Positions 49,989 through 63,699 of a stretch of 64,000 nt of DNA are shown piece after piece. The stretch comes from Orthonyx spaldingii (taxonomy: Eukaryota > Chordata > Aves > Passeriformes > Orthonychidae). The notes beneath the pieces were generated by a model. That model worked only from the letters and a program-made list of their open reading frames with translations. It was not told where the DNA came from and ran no database searches. Each line of letters opens with the position of its first letter. The stretch's first letter is position 1. The position numbers were made by a program, and so were the translations under genes. The stretch is taken from contig VZTJ01000801.1 of assembly GCA_013397795.1 (NCBI GenBank), positions 186,001 to 250,000 of the forward strand. Reading direction: 5' to 3'.

Positions 49989-51144
49989 ACCACTTAATAA
50001 GAAAAGACATCATATTTTGTGAGATCCAATCTAAGCAGAGATGGCACTCTAAAGATTGCTTACCTACTCCTCTTCTATTTCTTGCCAACGCACAAAGCCA
50101 CAATGTTTCTCTACTTCTCTTTAGTATTACTGCTTTTTATTAATAGACTGTTGTATTATCAGCTTCTAAGCAACACTGAGAAAAGAAAAACTGAAGAAAA
50201 CACATTTGATAATTAAGGAAATTACTCTGCAAAAGCAATATGAAAATGATTGTGAAAAGTTATGCATATATGTTTTTGTGGATACTAATCTTCATTAAAT
50301 AATAATCTCCACTTTTCATTCTGTACTAAAAAGGCAATTTATTTATTATATCTAAATGAAACAATGATGTTCACATGAATAAAGTATTTTGTTTTTCTCT
50401 TTGACTTGCAAGGGAAAATAATGGTAAAAAGATGATTGCCATGAGTTGCCCATTTTTATCATAGATGAAACTGATGATTGCAAGTTGCAAAGAGTAAAAA
50501 GTAATAGGATATTGGCTTTTTATCACTGGTCGGGTGACAGGTGCCTTGCATATTGAAAGACAGATGTGCTTTTCTAACTGAAAAATTCCCCCTTTCAACT
50601 CAGCTGCTTGCAATCTTTTGTTACTGAAATATGATCATGTATGTTTTATTTCAGAACTGTTTTCAACCATTCTCAAGGTCTCCTGAGCAATTTCTAAGAC
50701 AGCGTAAACCAATATAATACAACTGAGTATCACTCTTTCATTGACAATGAATGACAGCGTTAAATATTACATGTTAAAATCCCAGATTTGATATCATCTG
50801 TGTTTTCATTACAGTCTGGTGTATTCATTGCATTTAGGCAAACATTCCACTCATATGTAGGAATAAGAATTACTGTTATTATTATACCAATAATCTGGCA
50901 TAATGTCAACCTAGAGTTTGTAGCAAATATATTTTGTCCTGAAAGGGAGGTACACTCGAGAAATTGATTGTGTTTTACATTGGAATAGCTTTCAGAGCAG
51001 AGGAAGAGGGGGAAAAAGAATCTCATCTGAACTCAGTGGGTTTCTTATTGCAAAATAAGTCCAAATTATCTTCACATGGGTTAGGAGGATTACGGTAATT
51101 TCATACAGAAACAAAATCTTAAAGTGGCTTGAGTTAGGGGGATC
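49989..51144. other. Unique AT-rich non-coding sequence
   Basis: No gene or assignable repeat was found; short frames only. Confidence 0.5.
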
Positions 51145-52170
51145 TCTTGGCAAAATGTTATCTCTCCTTTAAAGCCCTCTTTGTATATTGAAAGGCTGAT
51201 CTAAGGTCTCGCTGGAGCCCTCTCTTCTCCAGGCTCAACAACCCCAACTCAGCCTTTCCTCATAAGAGAAGTGCTCCAGCCTTCTGACCATTTTTGTGGC
51301 CCTTCTCTGGATCCGCTCTAGAAGGTCCATTCATGTCCTTCAGGTACTGTGGAACCCGGAGCTGGATGCTGTACTCCAGGTGAGATCTTACAAGAGTGGA
51401 GTAGAGGGGGAAAATCACACTCCTGGACACAAGTCTGATGCAGTCGGCTTTCTGTTCTGAAGGTGCACGTTGCCAGTTCATGTCCAAATTTTCATCCACC
51501 AGTATGCCCAAGTCCTTCTCCTCAGGGTTGTTCTCAACCCATTCATCCCGCTGTCTGTAATGATATTGGGGATTGCCCTGACTCATTTCAGGACCTTGCA
51601 CTTGGCCTTGTTGAATTTCATGAGGTTCACATGTGCCCACTCCTCAAGGCTGCCAAGGTCCTTCTGCATGGCAACCCTTCCCTCAAGAATACCAACTACA
51701 CCTTTCAGCTTTGTGTCACCTGCAAACTTGCTGGCTCAGTCCCATTACCTGTGTTACAGATGAAGATATTAAATGTTATTGATCCCAGTACTGACCCTTG
51801 AGGGACACCACTCATTACTGATTTCAACTTGAACATTGAGCCATTGACTATAACTCTTTGGACACAGCCATGCAGTTGATTCCTTATTCATCTCACAGTT
51901 CATCCCTCAAACCCTTATCGCTCCAGTTTGGCAGGAAGGATGCTGCCAGGGACCATGTAAAAGAACTTGCAGAAATGTAGGTAGATGACATCTGCAGTTC
52001 TTCCTTTTTCCACTGATGCAGTCACTTCGCCGTAGAAGGCCACTAGGTTAGTCAAGTATGATTAACCCTTAGGTCTCTAATCACCTCCCTCTCTATCATA
52101 TGTTTCAGTATAAGAAATTTGATGCATGATCTTACCAGACAAGGAGGTAAGGCTGATGCCAGTGTCATGT
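51145..52170 (-). mobile_element. CR1 LINE ORF2 segment, minus strand
   Basis: About 1 kb matches, in reverse, the well-known bird CR1 ORF2 region. On the + strand these blocks appear: 'ctccaggctcaacaacccca', 'gctggatgctgtactccagg', 'ccaagtccttctcctcaggg', 'gaccttgcacttggccttgt' and 'tgacccttgagggacaccac'. The minus-strand 126-codon frame (51260-51640) shows CR1 peptides EEKDLGILVDE and STLVRSHLEYS. Frameshifts and stops elsewhere show it is dead. Both the 5' part and the usual last part of the 3' end are missing. CR1 copies normally keep the 3' end, so a later deletion is likely. Confidence 0.93.
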
Positions 52171-52293
52171 CCATGGCAGTCAAACATGGACATACAATTT
52201 TTGATGTCATTAAAACATGATCTGGATGGCTTAAAAACCAGTAAGTGGGAGGAAACATATGTGATTGTTAAAATTTTAGTTTATTTCAAATCT
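52171..52293. other. Short unique spacer
   Basis: No recognisable feature lies between the CR1 and the AAAT-rich repeat. Confidence 0.5.
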
Positions 52294-52360
52294 GTTTATA
52301 AATAAATAAATAAATTTACAAATAAATTATAAATAAATTTATAAATAAATTTATAAATTG
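52294..52360. repeat. (AAAT)n-like low-complexity repeat
   Basis: Imperfect AAAT/TAAA units make up the tract. It can also be read as tandem aaataaatttata units of about 12-14 bp. Confidence 0.9.
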
Positions 52361-55300
52361 AGGCCTTTCTATCTTCAAAGAAAAAAGCCAGTGAGACAGA
52401 GAATTTAAGTGACTTGAACAGCAGGTACTAATTTGAAAAAAGAAAAAAAAGTTGTTTTTCAGTATATGGGCCTTGTATATGTTTATGAGCATGTGAAAAA
52501 ATGTTTTATGGTGCTGCATAAATAAATGAGGAGCAAAATATTAAGGACATTGTGATTGTGATGAATTTGGAAGACAAGATGTAGTCTTGGTCTTACCCTG
52601 TTGTTTTGTTGTTACCATATTGCTTTACTACACTCAACCTACCATTTGATAAGATGAACAGTTCCATGGCGGTGGTTTGGTAGGTTGAAATAAGGCCAAT
52701 GTCTTGAGAATATGAAACACTCTAGTGCTCAAGGCATTGTCCTATGAGACAGGTAATATAAAAGATCTTAGAAGTAGTGCAGAACAGGCTTCTCACTTTT
52801 ATTGCCAAACAAAATGGGATAATAACATGGAAGGGTCCACTTTTGTTCACATTTGTGTTTGCTAAATCTGATTTAAGCCAGGGACACCTAAAAGTAACAA
52901 CATATTTGCAATGTATTCTGCCAGCCCTAATAGTTGGGTTTTTTTAGTTTGCTTGTTTTATCTCTGCAATTAAGGGTTTATACTGCTAATACTGCTACTA
53001 CTACTACTTCTAATACTACAGTTAGCAAACTATGGGATTTGGTATCTACTGCCAGAAGAGAAAAGATTTGGAGGTTCTCAGTTTAAAAATTGCCATCAAC
53101 ACTTGCCTCCTACTTGTTAGTAGATGTGCCTAAATTCTAGTGATAACATTTTGTTTGTCACAGGATTCAGAATCTAAACTCATCAGGGCTAATCACCCAG
53201 TTCAGCCATTAACTATGAATTACTTAGATGTAAAAGAGATTAACAGAACCAAATGAACATGGACAGCACATGAAAGGGCATCTTATTGATTTCAAACTGC
53301 AGGATCAATTATTCAAATCTTGCTCTCATGAAAAACACCAATGGGCTTTTTTTTTCTGACTGTAGATGGAAATTGAAGTCCATACTGTAACAACCCCGTG
53401 TTTCTGTAGACTTGTTTTTGTGCATGTCAGAGTTCCGTAACTGCGTAATTCTGTGTTCCATATTTTTTATTAATCACTAATTATTAATTTTCAGCTCTCT
53501 GAAGGGCATAACAAAACTAATTGTGAGATTATAAACTAGATAAAAGAGGACAGCTATTGCAATTGTGTCTTTTTTTTTATCAGAAAGTTGTTGTGAGCCA
53601 TCTGGGATAGAGTCCAAAATTTCTCCTTCCCAATTATAATGAAAGCTTATACAGTATGTTACACCCCATATTTATGGTAATCTTTATTATGAGAACAAGG
53701 GGGTGCAATTTTAATAAGTGTTAGAGAATACAAAAGACAGTGGTCTAATATCTCTGTTAGTGCGTTTAGCTGTTCATACATAGAATAGTTTGGTATTCCA
53801 CAGCCATCAACAGGTAAACTTTGAAAATTTCATGAGGTATTGATTTTATTTCTTTGACAAAAGATGTAATGAGCACACAGCATGTCACAAGAGGAATCTG
53901 TCCTTGTGACAATGATTGCAACAAGAATAGGAATCTAAACTTGCAGTCCACACCGTTTTCTAAAGACAAGAATATTCTGGTTTCACTACCTTTTGTTCTG
54001 TACTTTCCTCTTTTACATAAAATCTTGTGTTGCAGCAAGCCAGTTTTGTTCTTAAGTCATTTAGATGAGCCATTTTCAGATGGAAGGAATCAAAATGTGC
54101 TAAGATGATCTGACCCTATTTTTCTTATTGAATGTGTCAAATAGGTTATTTTGTCTCTCTGATACTCCCCTTGTTCCATTTCTCTAGTAAAGCACCATTC
54201 TAACCACCATAATGAATTGTCATTAGACTGAGTATCAATGGATATAGTTACTATTTATATAAGCACACACACATGTATATGTAAAAATATATATATTATT
54301 TATTCTTTTGCTTTATCTCCATATAGTGGTTACTGTCTCCATTTGGCACCTTCTCTAGATAAGCATACAACACTCTATGAATGACAGCACACTTCAAATA
54401 GGCAATGATAATAACTGTTGTTTGCTTTAAAAGTGTGGACTTTCAGTTCTTTGGAGTTTTTTAATTTATAGCCAAAAGATGGGTTTTTTTCTTATATTCA
54501 GATTTTGATGTGCACTCACTCTTGCAGAGTGAGGATATAGTATCTGTTCTGGATCTGTTGAAATAACAGAATAGAAGATTTAAAAAAGATATTTTTTCAC
54601 AGATGTTTCCCTTAGTATACTTTGATGTATGAGATGTTCACGGCTTTTTTTTTTCAGTAGTGCTTTTGGTTGGATTGTCCTTTCCTCTTTCTTTTGACAT
54701 TATTGTCTCTTTCTACACACCTTTGATTACTTTTAGCCACTCATAAATTCAACTATGATTTTTCTATCAAACATTCATTTGCTTTGTGCTTCTACTCTTT
54801 ACTCATCTTTGACTACATCATTTTCCCTCTGTAGTTACAGAGGTATATTGTACAGCTCATTTTACACAAGGTCAAAACAAAATGTTTTCTAAAACCTTTC
54901 TCAATTTTTGCATTATTATCATTGACATTTGTTGCCAAGTTGACTAATTTTCTCTATCTTGCATATCTCCAAATTTGTGTTCTGTTATCTATTTGCTAAA
55001 AGCTGAGGTACACATTTCAGTCACCAACTGACTTCATTTAATATTTTCACCATTTCTTGTAAAGGGCCATGGACTTAATTAGTAGCTCCTCTAGGAATCC
55101 TGATTACTAATCTGAGCATTTTGAAGGCTTAATGGAAAAACAGTCTTCTTCATCTAATCTCATTGATGCTGGTTGGCTTTTGGATGTAAAAATGAAAGGA
55201 GGATTTGGACAATTGTTTTCATAGATACTGTGTAATTCAAAGCAACCGAAGTTTAGCTATAGATTCTGTGATGATTTATTTAATTTTTCTTTATTTTCAG
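52361..55300. other. Unique AT-rich non-coding sequence
   Basis: No gene was recognised. A (CTA)n-like run lies at about 52981-53020 (tactgctactactactact), and short CA and TA runs lie near 54266-54300. Confidence 0.5.
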
Positions 55301-55426
55301 TATCCATTTGCCACAAAGTTTGGTAAAAGAAATATTTGTATATTTGTCAAGCATATACTCATGAAACGCAAACAATATGCTCAGCTCAAGTTACAGCTGA
55401 ACAAGAAGCAGGACAAAAAAGCTTAG
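55301..55426 (+). other. Terminal-exon-like open segment
   Basis: A good acceptor (tttctttattttcag at 55300) is followed by 41 codons and a stop at 55424-55426. The C-terminal end, LMKRKQYAQLKLQLNKKQDK, is strongly basic and helix-like. An AATAAA lies about 400 bp downstream (about 55827). The arrangement fits a last coding exon with its untranslated region, but I do not recognise the peptide and see no upstream exon. AT-rich DNA readily yields lysine-rich frames, so chance is quite possible. Confidence 0.18.
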
Positions 55427-55904
55427 TAACTACTCTACTCAGTGAAAAAGACAGATCAAGTGTTCTGAAACTCTAATGATAAACCCATAAACAAGCTCTG
55501 CAATCAAAAGAAGACAGATGAATGTGAAACAGGGCAAGGAAAACACTGCAATCAGCCTTTGTGATACTTCGTATTAAGTAGGCTGTTAATTTGCTATGAC
55601 TTCTCACAGCTTCCTGTTACAAAAACCTTGTGCTGTCAATATTCTATTTATGTTGCTTTGGTTACTAAGTTTTGGGGGGAAACCCTCACCTAACCCAGGA
55701 GACCATATTGACTTTTCCTTGAGTTTTAAACTATTTATACCATTGTTAATGTTTGATTCAGCTGTTGTTGTAACTAAAATATATAGGGTCAAGGCGCTTT
55801 CCATAGAAATTTTGTTCAAGTTAGAAAATAAAATCTTGCCATTTTAGCAAGAAATTTTAGGATTAGCCTGATTAAAAAAAAAAAAAAATCTCATTCCTTT
55901 TTAG
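55427..55904. other. Unique AT-rich sequence with poly(A) signal
   Basis: It contains an AATAAA near 55827 and an A run near 55873-55887. Overlapping + and - frames near 55600-55850 are not protein-like. If the segment upstream is a true last exon, this would be its untranslated region. Confidence 0.35.
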
Positions 55905-56416
55905 AAAAAGATTTCTCATGAGGAGGCCACAACTGGAGTTCTGTGTCCAGTCTGGGGCTCCCTGGTATAAGAGGGACATGGATGTATTGGAATTCAGCAC
56001 AGGGCCGTGAAGACTAAACAGCTTGCAGCATTTGAACTATGTAGAGAGGATGAGAGAGTTGGAACTATTCAGCCTGGAGAAGAGAATGCTCAGGAGGATC
56101 TCTGATGGTCTTGGGAAAGGAGCAAAGAAGACACAGAAAGACTCTTAATGGTGCCTTGTGAAATACAAAGAGTCAGTGTCAAACTGAAATACAGGAAATT
56201 TCACTTAAATACAAGGTAAAAGTATTTTATTTTGAAGGTTATCATACACAGAACATGTTGTATGGAGAGGCTACGTAGTCTCTATCCTTAGAGATACTGA
56301 ATTATATCCTTTATGGACATAAACCTGAACAACTTGCTGTGGTGACATTACTTCAAACTGATGTTGGACTAGATAATCTGCTGAGGTTCTTTCCAACAGG
56401 TCATTCTGCAATTATG
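55905..56416 (+). mobile_element. CR1 LINE 3' end, + strand, degraded
   Basis: The start carries CR1 tail blocks: 'gagttctgtgtccagtctgg', 'ggagaagagaatgctcagga', 'ggatctctgatggtcttggg'. The end carries 'atgttggactagataatctg', 'ctgaggttctttccaacagg' and 'tcattctgcaattatg'. This is the standard 3' order of an avian CR1. The middle is worn, with indels, and the reading frame is destroyed. Confidence 0.85.
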
Positions 56417-59383
56417 CTGAAGTACTTCTAAATTGTTTTCTGCAGATTAAGTAAGGGCAATTAATAAACTTAAGCATTCTACCTTGTCATATTGATTGCC
56501 TTTCTTATTTTTCTTAAATGTTATGTATATGCTTCCTAATTTTTTTTTAAAAAGTAAAATAGTAGATAATTAAGTAATTTTTTTGGAAGAAAGTTCAGAA
56601 ATATAATGAAAATGCTTTCATATAGCCCAAGAAACCTACCAATAATGACTAAAGGTATGTAGTAACACGTAGTATATAATATCATTTTTATTATTCTCAC
56701 TTTACAAATAAAGATTTTGAACTGGATAGACTCCAGTTTTAAATGTGTCTGTGTGATAATAATTTGTCATGTACTCACCCTATTACTCACAAAAGAAAAT
56801 CAAGAAAATCTGTTTGATTTACTAATCCACGCGAAAAACAAGCCTACGATCTTTAATTTATATGCAGTTCTCAAATATCTAGTTATTGTTTCAATTTTAA
56901 TTGATACTAATTATCTTCCTAGAATATTTAATCATGCTACAGGCTGTAATTTTCAATAGGATTTTCAGATTTCATTTGGATGTTGGACACCTAAGTCATT
57001 TAAGTACTGAGAAAATACAGTCTTTTGTTTCCTTGTGTATTATAGAAACACTATTTGATGTTAAAAAAGCTTTTTATTTCCTACTACATAGTCTTACTTC
57101 AAATGTCAAGCTCTTAATGTGAATTAAGTCTTTCTATTAATTCAGAATGGAGTAGAATAGTGAGTGGAAATAATGAGATTATAGCAAATGACTAAAGTAT
57201 ATTCTGCTGCTACAAACCCTTATGTATTAATATTTATCATACCTACAATATACATAAGTTCAGTGAATGAACTTCTAAGTTTGGAATGTGTAGTCATCTT
57301 TTTAAGGGAGGATTAAAATATAAATGGTATGGAGGATTGAAACATTTGCCTGTGTTATACATGAGTATAGAATTTTATAACCAAATGCTGCTGGAACTTT
57401 CAGAGGGATTAAATACATAGAAAAAAATAAGCAAAAGAAGTGGGAGGAGCGGGGGAGATAAATAGGAAGTTTGTTTAACACTCTTTTTTAAATGTGAGTG
57501 TCAATCATGTTTCTGTCGCAAGAAAACATTTGGGGAGTGATGTTGCAGCATACAAAGACAGCAAGAACTGTCTGACTATAGAGGAGGATTTTAAAAATTT
57601 ATATATTACTGTGATCGATGTGTTAATAAAATGTATTCATTCATAATAGTCCTTTAGGAAGGACTGTTAAGATACAATTTTTATGTTATTTTTTTTTTAA
57701 TATGTGAGTTAACCCAACTTGCTGGTTATTCCAGTTATTCCAATTTTTTCAGGGCTGGGTTATGCTAGTAAAGTGTAATTCTGAATAACAAAGGAAAAGG
57801 ATAATAAAGGACTTAAAATGAGTTTTAAACTTAATATTTGTATTGTTCTGGTCTGTTTTGTACTGTTGCCAGATTTAAAAAACAAGCAGACGTACAGAAT
57901 ATTGATTTTGGCTTTTCAAGGTGCTGTAGAGCAACAGGAAGTGGTGATGCTGGAAAAAAGGCCACATCATACATGTCATCCTTTTACACTTGCAATCAGA
58001 ATGAAGATGCAGAGGAATTGTGGGATTAAACTAAACATTGGACTTGTCATTTTTGTCAGAATTCTAAACAGGGATTGGTCACATCAATAAATAATAAATC
58101 TTTAGCGAAGAAGATGCTGTCGCCATGAAATAATAAATGCTGCATTAGCATCTTATACTAGAGATTCCTATTTAGAGTGTTAAAGAGGTTAAATATAGCA
58201 ATTTACATCACATTATTATGCATAATAGTGAACCATTATTTGGATGTTATATAGCAACTTGGAGCAATTTGTTGTCAATTATTAAAAAAATGAATAGATT
58301 GCATTTTCCTTGGTAAAGCTATTAATGCTACTTACTGATGTCTTTCCTTGTTCTTCAGGTCACAGACAGTACTTTTTAAAGTGATAAGTATGTATCCTTT
58401 TTATTCGATTTCAATTATATTTTAATAATATATTTATTGAGGATTAACCTTTCATAGCATTAAAATTCAGAGTCTGAATGTAGCTGTTGCCTGGTTAGTT
58501 CAGTTACGCTCAGTTCAGGAACTCTGGCATTTCCTATTAACATAAGGAGCTTAGACACTCAGCGTGGCTTAAATGTAACAGCACTTTTGAAGTGTTAGAC
58601 AAAAATTCTCTAAAATAATTCTAACCTCTCATGTGTTTGAAGAACCATAGGCTCTTTCTGCATCTGAATGTGACTGTGGTACTGAATGGTACTAAATTGT
58701 GTTAAATGGTACTAAAATGCTGGCACTGTGTTTTCCAGCTGAGCTGACTTTCATAACACCTTAAAAAAGACCTGAATTGATTTGAAATTCACAGATAAGG
58801 ATTGTTGTGACTGTGAAACCAGAGTTCTCATTCAGGGAGCTTATTTGAGTCCACCTACACTATTGGGTTTCATGCAAAGAAGAGTGTACATACGCTTCCT
58901 GGGTTTTGGCTCATGTTAAAATAATGATTATTATTTTGCATTCATTATTAATACTTGTGAAAAATACATGACCATTAGAACAGTTGCTAGACCCCAGAAC
59001 TATCCTTCACAATGTGAAGATGTGAAGGAATGTTCAACTGTAATTTTCCATTTATTCCCAAGTTATTGAATCTTGTATTTTTAGCTGAGGACTCTTTCAT
59101 AGAAAATGCACTAAAACTGAAGCCTCTGTAAGGTGCTCAGGATATTCTGCTGAGAAGGAAGCTTTTGAAGCCATTTAAACTTAAAAAAACCAAATCCATT
59201 TAAATTTCTCGTTTCTGAGAGGAAGTAAACACTTGCATATCCTTTAATAGTCACCACTTGCAAGTTGAATAAATATCACTTTTCATAAAGGCTCTGTTTT
59301 GGAACTAAATGTTTGAGTGAGTGAAGGCAGTTCCATATCAGTTCGTTAAGTAAAAAACCCTAAAATTTTAACACAACCCCCTT
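56417..59383. other. Unique AT-rich non-coding sequence
   Basis: Frames up to 90 codons (57818-58090) overlap others in different frames and have no recognisable motif. No repeat family was recognised. Confidence 0.5.
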
Positions 59384-59455
59384 CTAATCTCTTCTTATGC
59401 CTTTTTCTTCTCTTCTCTTTTTATTTCCTTTTTTTTTTCTTCTTCTTTTGTTTAG
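59384..59455 (+). repeat. Pyrimidine-rich tract
   Basis: About 70 nt are almost entirely C and T, ending tttgtttag, which looks like a very strong acceptor. No exon with an open frame follows, and the first good donor (caag before taagtcc) is about 475 nt away. I call it low-complexity sequence. Confidence 0.75.
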
Positions 59456-62400
59456 GCATGTTCATGATCCGTGAATCATTTTCCTAGGCATCTTCACTGT
59501 GGAAGGAATATGAATATCTCAGGACCAAATTGGAGTCTGGCACCATAAAATGGCATTGTCTGTTGTTTTGTGAATCCTAAAAGCTCATTGTAATTTGAAC
59601 TTACAGGCTGACCCAAAATGTTTCTTATATCCACAAGCTAAGAAAAATATACTTATTCATATTGACAATATCAAACTCAATCTGTTTGCCAAATGTCTAG
59701 CAAAGTTCCTAAAATAAAACTTAGCAACATTAGAACAGCAGAGGAAAACAGTGGAGGTTTCTCATAGATTTTTAGCCTTGCTCCTGTTGCTGCCAGTGGA
59801 AGCACTGACTGTACTATTGCAGAAGTGATTGTCTCAACTATACAGTTGTAAACCAAACTGGAACTGTTTTGAGATCTTATGATATACATGAATGTAGGCA
59901 TTTAAATAAGAGGCAGTGGAATAAAATTTACAAGTAAGTCCTTGAATCCACAGGCTCAAAAGAAGGGAAAGCTAAGGCCAAGAAAGCATTGACTTTTGGG
60001 TGTTTTCTGCAGTCCTTGGTTCTTCTACATTCAGAGGAGTGCAATACCGATATTAGCTATGCTGCTATGGTTTAATAGTGCTTTGAGGCCAAGTGGCATG
60101 CTGCCCCACTTATATATTTGATTTTCTGTCCTTCACTTCCTAAAAGATGGACCTTGGCAAAATGTCCCTTGGAAATACTTCCTGACATTTACTATCTGCC
60201 CAGGTAAAGCACCATATGAGGTTCTTACCTGTTAGCGATTAAACATTGTCAATAATTTTTGACTAGTGTTTGATCTCATGCCCTGGCATTGCTATATTAG
60301 TAGGTGAATTTAATAGTTGCAGATAGATACTCTCTGCTACAGTAGCCTCTCCCTGAAGGGTACACAAATATCTAAAAACTCTGAACTTCTTTTCCAGAGT
60401 CCTCAGTATTTCTATAGCTACAGACCTGCGAAGAATCTTCCAATGGCCCTGTTCAGCATTTGTAAATTTTCATAGGGGAAATCTTCATGCAAGAGGAAGT
60501 TTTTTTCTTAGTTTCTCTTATAAGTTCCCATAAAATCATAGTATCAGAATGTCTAGAAATGTATTAACTGCATTCAGTATATTTGTCATAGGTGGCTCAT
60601 TCCTCTTTTGAAATAAAGGAAGTTGTTATATTTTGTGTAGTAGTGACTTGAAAGATCTTCTAAAATGTCTTAATATTTTTGCATGCATCTGTGTTCCGAT
60701 ATGTATATGTTTAATCACAATTTTCCCTAAGACTTACAAAAATATATGGTATAATTTGCAAGACCTAATGACTTTGGTAAGAGTTTATTTCAGACCTACC
60801 TTTAGAAAAAGTTGTCCTTCTACCACAGATGAAAATTTTCTTTTGGGAAAATGATTGTGTTGTGGCTCTAACACTTCATCCTTAATATCTAGTAATCTTT
60901 CAGCTACCATTGACATGGCCATACTATGTATATACTACTGAAAAAATACATGTCAAAGTTTACAAAAAATTAGTACAGGAAAGCTGTCATTATTTCTTTC
61001 CTAGTCTGAAATACCAGCATCATAAATATATTAATGAATAGCAGTCCAAAGGTAAAATTTTCCCACTAAACACCTTCATTGCTCTTTTACACATACATGA
61101 AAAAGAGCAGTTTCAAATGTCCATCAGTGTAATCTAATTCCACTTGCTTGGACTTAAGTGAATGTCTTAGTTACAATCACTCTTAAACTTTATGAGAGTT
61201 AGAGTTCCACTTCATTGCAAAGTTTGTTTTCTGTCTTTAGCATTAATTCAAGAGTTGAAGAGATAAATTTGAAATGTCTATTGATGTGCTTATTATTTAA
61301 CATATTTGATATTTAGCATACCTCAAACTGCCATAAGAAATCTACCTCCACATGTCATTGCTTTACCTGAATAGCACATTTATCACAATGATATTTTCAG
61401 AAATGAATGCATAGCTTTCTCAGAACATGCTTCAGTAAATCTTCTGGTGGCACACATTCTATGGTATTATTTGACTCTTAGGAACATCCCAAAGCTAATC
61501 AATGCACTCTGAAACTTGTAAATTAAAAATCACATAGAATTGTTGAGATAAACAGTACTATTTTAACTTTCTTTTCTTTTTTAGACAGTAAACAATTGTC
61601 CTTTGATACAATTTTACACATTTTTTTCCCAACCTACTAACTACATCTAGAAATAGCTGTGGACATAGAAGAGAGGAAAACAAATGAAACAAACACTTAG
61701 AACCACAGGAAATGCCTCAGAGTTTCCAAAGTATCTCGAGAATTGTTCATCGTCTGTTTTTTTCATACAATGTCCAGCAGAAATAAACTTGTGGTTTAGT
61801 GTGGCAGAATAAAACACAGGTGTGGAGCCCTCTGCAGTCCAAGATGCTTCTGAAAAGGCTATTTAGGGCATGACATGGATGAACACCTAGAAATAACATC
61901 TGATAACATTATGATAAATTTTTTGAAGTTAATAGAATTATGACATTTTGCATCAGCTGAGAGATTGTCTCCTGAAATTGATAGTAACAGGAACAGAATG
62001 GGGAGTTTTAAGAGCACATAGTGAAGAATAAAACAGGTATTTCCCCCCATATTTAGAAATCTAATACATACATTATCTTGAAGGACATTGCTTTGACAAA
62101 ATATTTAAATAATAAAATACTTCTAAAAATATTAGAAGAGAAAATATTAACATGTGAGTCAGAAAATTATTGAATTTGGGGCCAGTTGGCAAACTAGAAA
62201 TGTGTTCAGTGTTACAAAGTAAATGGATACCAAATCAGTGCACAGAAGAGAGACATTCATATTTTGTTGTACTATTACCTCGTGTGTGGGTACAATTTTT
62301 GGTGAAAACATTTGGAGGTAGAGGAATAGATGTATTTTTAAAGCACTTACTATTTTTAACATTTTAATCTCTGCACTTTAAAGTCTCTGTGACTGTAATG

Positions 62401-63699
62401 GGTTATGTGTACAAATCATAGTTCAATACCTCAAGTCCACTCTGTTTTCATATTAAGTACCTAGATGTTCAAGGGGCAAAAGTTAAAAATAGAGACCAGA
62501 TTTGGGACTCTCCAGGACCTGGGCTCAAAAATTACATTATTCATGCTACTGTTGTAATTGGTTCAAATTTAATGTCACTTCTGCAGGCTAAATAGATGCT
62601 AGACAAGAAGATACATGCTCAAGTTCATAAGTAGAGTTGTGGTAAGCTTTTTAAAAAGAAATATTAATAGAAATTTCTCATGAATGTAGAAAAAAAAAGG
62701 GCAGGATGAAAGCTATGCCTACTCTTACATAATTTTAAAAGGAGAAAATCTAAATCAGATGCATGGGAATTTGCTAGAATTTTTATCCTCAATCATTTCC
62801 ATATACACACAAAGTAAAAATAATGATCAACTCGTAAAAAGTGATTAGTGAATACACTTTGGATGAATTCACTGTTCTGGTGAAATGGAAGATCCTGTTT
62901 TTATTTTGGAACCAGATTGATATTACCACTACAATGTCATTAAGCTTTGCAGTGAGTTTTATTATTGTGTGAAGTCTTGATATGTAAAGTTTCTGTAAAA
63001 TTAATCTCTCAGTGTTATGAATGGTACAACTCTGACTTAATTTTATGTATAATTCACAGACATCAGCACAGCTGAAGAAGCGGGTCCCTGCATTAATGTA
63101 TTAGCAGAATCCTCCTGGACTTCATTGTTTTTTGGACATACAAAGAGTAGAAACTACATTTAGGTGTTAGCTCAGTGGAAAGAGGATCTCATGGGAAACT
63201 GGAAGTTAAATAAAACAATCATTCTAAGCTAAACCATGTCAGTAATTCCAATACGTAGTCTCTTTTGACAGATATAGTATTAAGTTTGTTATTATATTTT
63301 ATGTCATTAGACATTTTCCATTATAAAGCCATCCTTTCAACTACTTTGAACTTCTTCAAACTGCTGATCTTATTAAATTTAAACTAACTTACAGTGGACT
63401 AAAATTACTGAAAAATAAGTTTATTTGATTGTGTTGCCCCTTTATGATTGTTTTCATGAAGGAGCACTAACATTTCTAGATTTTGAAGTAGGTGTAGTTT
63501 TTTTGTGATGACAGAAACAAAACTTTGTAGAAAAAAGAAATCAATGCCAATTCACATAAGATCTTAAGGTTTTAAGAATTTTTATATCCTCTCATGCTCA
63601 CTTCATATTTGGTTAGTCTGCATGTTAAAAGATCCATGTAGGCAAAACATGCTCAGATATTTCTGTCTTGAACAGTCACCTTTTACTGCTCATGAAGAA
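59456..63699. other. Unique AT-rich non-coding sequence
   Basis: No gene, RNA gene or assignable repeat was found. A minus-strand donor-like motif (CAG before gtaaga) lies near 60228. Open frames stay below 80 codons. Confidence 0.5.

Noticed and set aside
59456..59933. Exon after the very strong acceptor at 59455
   Set aside because: No open frame spans it, and the nearest good donor is about 475 nt away, long for a non-terminal exon.
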